From: CAYZPW01 sp964480475
Lineage (GTDB): Bacteria; B130-G9
Length of the DNA: 17,702 bases
Reading direction: 5' to 3'
Assembly (NCBI GenBank): GCA_964480475.1
Contig: CAYZPW010000077.1
Coordinates: 1 to 17,702 of the forward strand
Under the pieces are notes generated by a model. The model saw nothing but the letters and a program-made list of their open reading frames with translations. It was not told the DNA's origin and made no database searches. Of the stretch, positions 6,715-13,083 are shown piece after piece. A program made the position numbers and the translations under genes. The stretch's first letter is position 1. The number at the start of each line of letters is the position of its first letter.

Positions 6715-9700
6715 ATGAGGCGTAGTCCGCTTGTAACTTTGCTCCTTCTCGTAGGGTTCGCGGTCATAAGCGTGACGGTTTGGAACCTTAGCGGGTGCAG
6801 CAAGGGGGGTAAAGGGGATAAGTCAGAAACTGGACCAGAAGGTATCACTCTCGAACTGGCTGCAAGTTCGTCTCAGGCTCAGGTGTTCAGGAACATCGAG
6901 CTAACGGCCACTCTTAAGAACGCCTATAATATGCCTATCGCGGATGAGGCGGTGGTTTTCTGGCTGATCAGTAAGACAGAGAGCACAGGTATGACGGTCC
7001 CGCTTTACGGCGGACCGTCCGATACGTTCCTCCCGCTAGGATCATCTCTCGTGGACCAGCAGCGCGAGTTGTCGAATCAGCGCGCCTTGACTAGGGATGA
7101 GTTCGGAAGTGGTGTGCGGCGGCCTACGAGCCTCGGCCCTGCCGGTATTAGCCCGAACGGGCGCACTGACCTGAGCCGGCGTTCGGTGGCGGACGGCGTG
7201 CGGAACGCGCCTCGGGCGCTCCCGGGCCGGGCAGCGCCTCCGGTGGTGCCGCTTGCGCAGGCGGATGTTACTCTCAATCACGTCGGCGCGAACACCGCCT
7301 TTGCAGACGTAGTAACAGATTCTATGGGCATCGCTAGCGTGGTCGTGACGAGCGAGACCCTGATGGATTATGTCTTATGTGCGAAACATGGTGGTGGAAC
7401 AATAAGCAACCAACTGTCGATAAGGTTCGTGCCTAACCCATCTTATCGCTGTAGCCTTAGCCTTACGGCAGACAAAACGGTCTCATACACAGGAGTAGAG
7501 AACCTCGTGACGATCACCGGTCGCCTCGTCTATACCGAGGAGCCGGTCGTTGGGCAGGAGCTGACTTTTACGGCCTCGACGACCACGGGCGAGCCGGCTG
7601 ATGAGGTGCTTTTCGTGCCCGGCAGCGTTGGAGTAACCAGCTCGAGCGGTGAGGTTGCCCTTCAGATTTGGGCGCAAGACGTGGGCACGTTCAACATCTG
7701 CGTGGATTGCGGCGATTTCGACTGCCCATCGGGCACGCCCACCGACGCGTCCGGCGCCTGCAAGTACATTGATTTCAAGAAGAACATCTGCGAGCTGGAG
7801 CTCACGGTCGAGCCAAATACTGTTCAGGCGGATGGCCAGGAGGAGATCACCGCGACCGCGGTTCTCACGATGAACTCGGAGCCGCTCGTCAACGAGCAGA
7901 TTGTTTTCAGTCTTGTTCACGAGGCGGCTCAGACTGACACACAGAAGGTCTATTTCACGGCGACCGGCAATGGCGATGATTACTCCCTTTATACCGATGA
8001 GACTGGCACGAGGGTCGTAAAGATCAGAAGCTACGGATACGCCGACGTCTGCACGGTGACGGCCACGATGGTCAAAGCGTGCGAGGGCTCGGAGGATGAC
8101 CACGCCAGCGACAACCGACTTGTAACCTTCTCGCCTAACGAGTGCATCTTCGTTCTCAGCGTTGACAAGGCCAGCGCCCTATCTGATGGTGAAGAGGCCT
8201 CTCAGATCGAGCTGAGGGGGAGCTTGACGTTCAACGGTGAACCAGTTGCCTCCGAGCGAGTGGAGTTCTCCCTTCGGACGAAGGGCTTCCCAGATATCCC
8301 GTTCCTGACGGGATACTTCGCTCCGAATGGCGCCGACACTATCGCGCTTGTTACCGACGAGAATGGTGAGTTGAAGGTCAAGTTCGGGAGTAAGACGGCG
8401 GGCGAGTGCACGGTTCGCGGCGAAGTGGTCAATTTCAAATGTCCGGGCATGGAAGACGCCTTGGACGACTCCGTGTTTGTTACGTTCAACGAGAATCAGT
8501 GCGAAATGACCGTAACTGCGGCGCCGTCGGTCGCCAGTTCTCTTAAGCAGCCGGTTCTTCTCTCCGCCGCGGTAACGATAAACGGCAATCCTATTCCGCC
8601 GGGGTTTGGCGTCATCTTCTCGATAGCAGAACCTCAGCTAGATGATCCAAAGGTCACCTTTGAGAGCACTGGCGGCGAGAATGCGAAGGTTTACACGGAT
8701 GAAACCGGTGTGGCGTGGGCGGTCGTGATGAGCGATGGCTATGTTGGCCCGTGCAAGATAGAGGCTAAATCTGAACTCGACTGTCCGGGCTCCGATGACT
8801 TTGTGGATGGCTTTGTGAACATAACGTTCAAACCGAACGACTGCAGGATAGTGATTGAGCCGGACAAGAGCACCGTTAAGGCGGACAATAGCGATTTCGC
8901 GACGCTAACGATGGGGATAAACATGAATGCCGAGCATTTTGTGGAGGCCGGTATCGCCATCAAGCTTTCTACCGATCTTCTGAGAACTAGGTTCGTAGAG
9001 TCCGATTCGGAGACGGTGGTGGTGCACACGGGAGCGGACGGACTGGCCACCGCCACGTTGAAGAGCGACGGCGGCATCGGCAAGTGCAACATCAAGGCAA
9101 CGACCGAGACGCCGAGCGGGACCTACACTTGTCCAGGTTCTAATGAGGCGATTGAGGGCTCGACCGCCTTGACTTTCCAGACGAACGTCTGCGTCTTGAC
9201 GGTCAACGTTCCCGCCTCGGCAAAGGCTGACGGAAAGGACGTCACGGCGACAGCGCTAATCACAATAAATGGTGAGCCGGTGGACGCTGGTATCGAGCTC
9301 ACGTTCGAGGCCTCGCTTGACGGCGTTGTGTTCACGAGCGGCGAGACGGCCTATACGAACCAATCGGGCGTCGCAACAGCTCAATTCAACAGCCCGGGCT
9401 ATTCAGGCCTGTGCACGATTACCGCACGGACAACAAGTGCTGATCCTTGCCCAGGCACCGACGAGCCCATCGAGGGCTCTTCCAACGTCATCTTCGAGGA
9501 GAACGACTGCGCATTGCAGCTTACGATTGACCCGATGGTGGCGAAGGCGAACGGTTCAGAGGTCAGCGCGCTTGCGGTTCTGACGATGAATGGCGAGCCG
9601 GTCGCGGGTGAGGAGATACTGTTCACGGCGCACCTCTCTGGCGTGAAGTTCTCGAAGAGCCAAACCAACAGTGTGACGGAAGTGACGGACCCTCTCGGCC

Positions 9701-11268
9701 AGGCGCTTGTCAAGTTCTACAGCGAGACTTCGACCGGCGACTGCCCGATCACGGCGGTGACGATGAATTACACGTGTTTGGGCACGGATACAAAGCCATC
9801 TGCGACCGAGACGATGAAGTTTGAGCCTGAGGACTACTCGATCGAGCTGACCGCTGTCAGCGACGATCCTTACTCGAAGGACGGCTCAAGCGCACCGGCG
9901 GATGGGCTGACGGAGATACAGCTTAGGGCGCTTCTCACGGACAAGAACGGCCTGCCGGTCGGCGGCGCGTATATCACGTTCGGCTGCGAGAACGGCTGTA
10001 TAGAGAGATGGGGCTCGCCGGTCGTGACCAATTCGCAGGGCGCTGCTACCACACGTATGTGGACCAGCGTTATGCTCGCGGATGATACGGCTGGCCCGGA
10101 GGAGGAAGTTAGCATTTGGGCTGATTATATTGGCCCGACGGGAACGCACAGGCAGTCGATCAGCTACCGGTTCAGGAAGATCCGTGTGGCGAGCGTCTTT
10201 GCGGATGACTGGTCTATCCTTGAGGATGGCTCAGAAGAGGCGACGTTCGGGGCTAATGTCAAGTGCAGCGACAACTATCCTGTCGAGGGCGTCGCGGTGG
10301 AGCTCGTCAGCCTCTTGGGGATATTCCCGGCGTCCGGCGTCAACACAGTCACATTCGGGACCGATTATCAGGGCAAGGTTGCGTCCACGATCGTGGGTCA
10401 TTGCCTCCACGGGGAATCTTATGAGGGTGCGCGGATCAGTCAGACTTATTGCGATTTCGGCAACATGAACGGCCTCGATCCGCCCGCATTCTGGACGCAG
10501 AAGCACATGGTCTTTGAGGAGGGCGGCGCCGGCTGCTATCAGCTGAAGTTCGACGAGACGCTCCCGAAGGAGATCTGCTTCAAGAGTCTTGGCGCGGAGG
10601 AAGGGAACCCCTGTCAGCTGGCGCCTTACGAGGATCGGTGCTTTGCGGACGTATGGGTCTGCCTGACGCGCAAGTCCGACGGCTCGCCGGTCATAGGCAA
10701 ACGAGTTGATCTTTATATCCATAGTTTCTCCAATATCGCCGCTATAGCTTACTTCAATTACGATCAGAACCTTCAGATAGTCAGCGCCACGACCGACAGC
10801 GACGGCTGCGTAAACGCGTTCTTGGACGTTACTGGCGAAGGTCGGGTCCTCTTGAGAGCGCAAACTGCGGGATTTGGGACCATAACGGCTAACACGTCGG
10901 TGCTCTTCGGTCGGCAGTTCTGCACCAGAGTAAGCCCGGGCGGCACGAGAGTGATGGCCGGTGAGTCGGTGAGGTTCACGGTCTGGGGCGGCTGCTCGAA
11001 GTCCTATCAGTGGGAGATTATAGGCACAACCGGTGGTATCCCGAACGCGGGCGTTCTGGGCGAGTATGAGGATTTCGAGATATACTGGACGAAAACAGGT
11101 GACTACACTATCTGCGTCTGCGACGGATACGATGACTGTGCTTCTGCCTTTGTGACGGTTGAGGAAGAGGAAGAGCCAGAGGAGTCGCCGTCTCCTACCC
11201 GAGGTGGCGGCGGCCTAACCCGTGGGCTAGCCAAGCCGAGGCCCACGCCAGCGCCGGACAAGGAATAG
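6715..11268 (+). CDS. Giant lipoprotein with tandem bacterial Ig-like (Big_1/invasin-type) modules
   Basis: 1517 residues. A lipoprotein signal ends in the lipobox L25-S-G-C28, followed by a Ser/Gly/Lys linker. About eleven Ig-like modules of 106-129 residues follow (starting near 43, 246, 359, 477, 596, 710, 826, 932, 1041, 1157 and 1274). They share the Big_1 pattern: L-x-V-x-x-x-x-x-x-A-DG, ATL-x-NGEPV, I-x-F, T-D-x-x-G-x-A-x-x-x-x-x-S. A PKD-like module (1403 to about 1485) and an acidic, Pro/Arg-rich tail ending in PAPDKE complete it. Modules from 359 to 1040 each carry three cysteines at equivalent sites (module-start Cys, G-x-C, and C-P-G or variant). Module 1 contains an Arg/Pro-rich insertion at about 112-182. 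Proteins of this kind form long extended rods for adhesion or surface scaffolding; anchoring here is by lipid, with Ser at +2 (outer membrane by the E. coli rule). AGGAGG at 6700-6705 supports the start. Confidence 0.88.
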   Translation: MRRSPLVTLLLLVGFAVISVTVWNLSGCSKGGKGDKSETGPEGITLELAASSSQAQVFRNIELTATLKNAYNMPIADEAVVFWLISKTESTGMTVPLYGGPSDTFLPLGSSLVDQQRELSNQRALTRDEFGSGVRRPTSLGPAGISPNGRTDLSRRSVADGVRNAPRALPGRAAPPVVPLAQADVTLNHVGANTAFADVVTDSMGIASVVVTSETLMDYVLCAKHGGGTISNQLSIRFVPNPSYRCSLSLTADKTVSYTGVENLVTITGRLVYTEEPVVGQELTFTASTTTGEPADEVLFVPGSVGVTSSSGEVALQIWAQDVGTFNICVDCGDFDCPSGTPTDASGACKYIDFKKNICELELTVEPNTVQADGQEEITATAVLTMNSEPLVNEQIVFSLVHEAAQTDTQKVYFTATGNGDDYSLYTDETGTRVVKIRSYGYADVCTVTATMVKACEGSEDDHASDNRLVTFSPNECIFVLSVDKASALSDGEEASQIELRGSLTFNGEPVASERVEFSLRTKGFPDIPFLTGYFAPNGADTIALVTDENGELKVKFGSKTAGECTVRGEVVNFKCPGMEDALDDSVFVTFNENQCEMTVTAAPSVASSLKQPVLLSAAVTINGNPIPPGFGVIFSIAEPQLDDPKVTFESTGGENAKVYTDETGVAWAVVMSDGYVGPCKIEAKSELDCPGSDDFVDGFVNITFKPNDCRIVIEPDKSTVKADNSDFATLTMGINMNAEHFVEAGIAIKLSTDLLRTRFVESDSETVVVHTGADGLATATLKSDGGIGKCNIKATTETPSGTYTCPGSNEAIEGSTALTFQTNVCVLTVNVPASAKADGKDVTATALITINGEPVDAGIELTFEASLDGVVFTSGETAYTNQSGVATAQFNSPGYSGLCTITARTTSADPCPGTDEPIEGSSNVIFEENDCALQLTIDPMVAKANGSEVSALAVLTMNGEPVAGEEILFTAHLSGVKFSKSQTNSVTEVTDPLGQALVKFYSETSTGDCPITAVTMNYTCLGTDTKPSATETMKFEPEDYSIELTAVSDDPYSKDGSSAPADGLTEIQLRALLTDKNGLPVGGAYITFGCENGCIERWGSPVVTNSQGAATTRMWTSVMLADDTAGPEEEVSIWADYIGPTGTHRQSISYRFRKIRVASVFADDWSILEDGSEEATFGANVKCSDNYPVEGVAVELVSLLGIFPASGVNTVTFGTDYQGKVASTIVGHCLHGESYEGARISQTYCDFGNMNGLDPPAFWTQKHMVFEEGGAGCYQLKFDETLPKEICFKSLGAEEGNPCQLAPYEDRCFADVWVCLTRKSDGSPVIGKRVDLYIHSFSNIAAIAYFNYDQNLQIVSATTDSDGCVNAFLDVTGEGRVLLRAQTAGFGTITANTSVLFGRQFCTRVSPGGTRVMAGESVRFTVWGGCSKSYQWEIIGTTGGIPNAGVLGEYEDFEIYWTKTGDYTICVCDGYDDCASAFVTVEEEEEPEESPSPTRGGGGLTRGLAKPRPTPAPDKE

Positions 11269-11324
11269 CTTGAAACGAGATGATTGAGGTTTGTATAGTA
11301 GTGGATACAGATAAAGTCTTCTTA

Positions 11325-11386
11325 CCACCTCCTTGTAAGGTGGGCCGGGAACCCGGGAGCCCGTCACCCCCTGGCGGGCTACCCGG
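11325..11386 (+). promoter_or_regulatory. Two adjacent RNA hairpins between operon genes
   Basis: CCACCT-ccttgta-AGGTGG (11325-11343) is followed by a stem of eleven pairs with one bulged A: CCGGGAGCCCG at 11353-11363 against CGGGCT-A-CCCGG at 11375-11386. No T tract follows, so this is not a standard terminator. In the middle of an operon such structure could attenuate transcription, protect the 3' end of the giant upstream message, or mark an RNA-processing site, giving unequal expression of the genes on either side. Confidence 0.45.
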
Positions 11387-11438
11387 TGAAATAATTCGAT
11401 CCATTTCTTTCGTGGATTCAAAGGGAGGGACGTCCTAG

Positions 11439-11963
11439 ATGTTCGTAAAATCAGGAATTCTGGTAGTAATAATTGGTTTGGTCTTTGGTTGTATCGCTTG
11501 TCAGTTTGCGCAGCGAGCAAAGACTGATACGACGCCCTACTATCAGAAACGGTTGCTTTATGGGGATGAGCTTTACGGGAAGATCTATACCAGAGATGGT
11601 GAGGTCTATTCCGGGAAGCGGCTGCGCATTCTTGCCAACGGGACGTCGAGGTTCGTTCGCGAGCTCACTGTTGGCCATCCTGACGACAGGTTTTACGGCC
11701 TGGCCAGGGGAACGGAGTATGCGGTTCGCGCCAAGGACATTCGTGTGATAGAGGTCTTGTCGCCTTCGGAGGTTCTTGTTACGACGGTGAACGGGAAGAA
11801 AATTGAGCTGGAGTTGATTCCTGGGATCAGGCACTATCAGGCCTTCAAGGTCACGACTTACGACTTCGGCGGCTGGGGTTCCGAGGTTACTGTCCCATTT
11901 ATGGATGTTAGCAAAGCTATACTTTGGTCATATAGCGATAGTCCATCACCTTATCTTCCGTGA
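11439..11963 (+). CDS. Small lipoprotein of unknown family
   Basis: 174 residues. A hydrophobic N terminus (FVKSGILVVIIGLVFGC) with Cys18 as the likely lipidated residue; F at -2 is atypical, so simple membrane anchoring is the alternative, and Cys21 is close by. The mature part is short and strand-rich: LLYGDELYGKIYTRDGEVYSG, AVRAKDIRVIEVLSPSEVLV and KKIELELIPGIRHYQ suggest a small beta-barrel or beta-sandwich, with GEVYSGK and YAVRAKDI reminiscent of SH3-like or Sm-like folds. The end contains FMDVSKAILWSYSDS, a strand pattern also seen in such folds. I recognise no named family. GGAGG lies ten bases before ATG. It follows the giant lipoprotein gene by 170 bases and is 40 bases before the second Big_1 lipoprotein gene, so a function in the same envelope assembly is likely but inferred. 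Confidence 0.75.
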   Translation: MFVKSGILVVIIGLVFGCIACQFAQRAKTDTTPYYQKRLLYGDELYGKIYTRDGEVYSGKRLRILANGTSRFVRELTVGHPDDRFYGLARGTEYAVRAKDIRVIEVLSPSEVLVTTVNGKKIELELIPGIRHYQAFKVTTYDFGGWGSEVTVPFMDVSKAILWSYSDSPSPYLP

Positions 11964-12003
11964 TGAACTGCCTTGAGCAAATAATCCTTGACGGAGGCTT
12001 GTA

Positions 12004-12789
12004 ATGGGAAAAGGCTTTAGACTTCCCGATTTCAGTAGTTTTGTAACGATAAGTTTAGTCCTTCTTGTCGCGGGGCTTTTGGCGATTACCCTTGCCTGTT
12101 CGAGGTCTGATTCGGGAAGGGATGATTCGCCAGCAGGCCCAACCGCGCCTTACACGTTATCGGTTACAGCGAGGCCTAACGAGCTATTCCCCTTTGAGAA
12201 CTCGCTGATAATGATTGACGTGAAGAATGGCTATGGCGAGGAGCTTGACGAGGCTGTGTTTGTCAACGTCACTACCACCGGTGGCTTTTTCGAGAATGCC
12301 GAAAACAGGATCTCTGGCGAGGTGCTGAGGCACGCGTCGTTCTGGCTCACGTATGATCCTGAGCACACGCCGAACCCAGATTTCCCCGGGCCGAAGGAGG
12401 TCATAGCGATCATCGACTACGGTTGTGAGAGCAGCTGCGTCTCGGACAGGGCGGAGATTATTTTCATGGACCAAGGCAGCAGAGTAGCCTCCATCTCGGT
12501 TGCTGCTGACCCAACGCACATAACCGACGCGGACAACAACTACTCGGTGATTACGGCTACTGTGGTTGGCCAATACGGGGCCCCGTTGGCTGGCGTTACG
12601 GTTTACTTCTCGGTCCAGGGCGCAGAGAACTCGACGTTTGACGCCAGCACTGCCGACACTAACGCTCTCGGCATTGCTCAGACGGTGTTCAGACCGAACG
12701 GCGATGTGGGCCTGTTGAAGGTCTGTGGACAGGCCGGAACCAAGACGGATTGTGTGGAGATCAGGTCCGACAAAAAGGTCCCGGAATGA
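12004..12789 (+). CDS. Big_1-type Ig-repeat lipoprotein (short paralogue of the giant protein)
   Basis: 261 residues. The signal sequence ends in L-A-I-T-L-A-C32, an acceptable though imperfect lipobox (T at -3), with Ser at +2. A Ser/Asp/Gly linker follows. Two Ig-like modules come next: about 48-155 (SVTARPNELFPFENSLIMID, then VKNGYG) and 160-255 (the start SISVAADPTHITDADNN, then ITATVVGQYGAPLAGVTVYF and TNALGIAQTVF). This second module is a textbook Big_1 unit. Each module ends in a Cys pair (GCESSC and VCGQAGTKTDC), recalling the cysteine habit of the large protein. The linker-plus-module start resembles the N terminus of the 1517-residue protein, so the two probably arose by duplication. 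GGAGG lies six bases before ATG. It is the last gene of the unit; an intrinsic terminator follows 49 bases after the stop. Confidence 0.85.
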   Translation: MGKGFRLPDFSSFVTISLVLLVAGLLAITLACSRSDSGRDDSPAGPTAPYTLSVTARPNELFPFENSLIMIDVKNGYGEELDEAVFVNVTTTGGFFENAENRISGEVLRHASFWLTYDPEHTPNPDFPGPKEVIAIIDYGCESSCVSDRAEIIFMDQGSRVASISVAADPTHITDADNNYSVITATVVGQYGAPLAGVTVYFSVQGAENSTFDASTADTNALGIAQTVFRPNGDVGLLKVCGQAGTKTDCVEIRSDKKVPE

Positions 12790-12838
12790 GCCTGACCACG
12801 TAGAACCGTCCACGCGCAAAGAGCTATTTCAACGCGAA

Positions 12839-12870
12839 GGCGCTGCCGGGTGGCCGGTAGCGCCTTTTTT
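12839..12870 (+). terminator. Rho-independent terminator of the envelope operon
   Basis: GGCGCTGCCGG-GTGG-CCGGTAGCGCC forms an eleven-position stem with one G/T mismatch (pairable as G-U in RNA) and a four-base loop, directly followed by six T residues. This is the best terminator in the window and closes the plus-strand unit before the convergent polA gene. Confidence 0.92.
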
Positions 12871-12930
12871 CATGTTATTAGTGATTGCAGCGGCGCCTCG
12901 TGGAGGCTGTGCCACAAGTGGCCACAGGTG

Positions 12931-13038
12931 TGTAGGGGCGCGGTCTCAGACCCGCCCGTTCTCATTGATTCCCGCGTCGAGGGTCCCGTATTCGATTTCA
13001 TTGACAAAGGCGGACCGGTCTGAGACACCGCCCCTACA
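12931..13038. repeat. Intergenic inverted-repeat element, copy B
   Basis: The left arm starts TGTAGGGGCGCGGTCTCAGA and continues CCCGCCCGTTC; the right arm ends GTCTGAGACACCGCCCCTACA when read on the plus strand without its first base pair changes. The arms pair over about 22 bases with a few differences (CGCGGTC against CGGTGTC). The interior (CATTGATTCCCGCGTCGAGG) matches copy C (AATTGACTTCCGCACCGAGG). The motif CTCGTGGAGGCTGTGCC at 12897-12913 outside the left arm also has a counterpart beside copy C. The element lies between the convergent envelope operon and polA and may help end polA transcription. Confidence 0.8.
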
Positions 13039-13083
13039 ACCGGAATTGAATAGGCCCGGGAAGCTTTCGTGGCTCCTGCCCGA

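Noticed and set aside
7483..8103. Long minus-strand open frame opposite the giant lipoprotein gene
   Set aside because: It mirrors the codon pattern of the plus-strand Ig repeats; no start site or recognisable domain. The same applies to 10231-10863.
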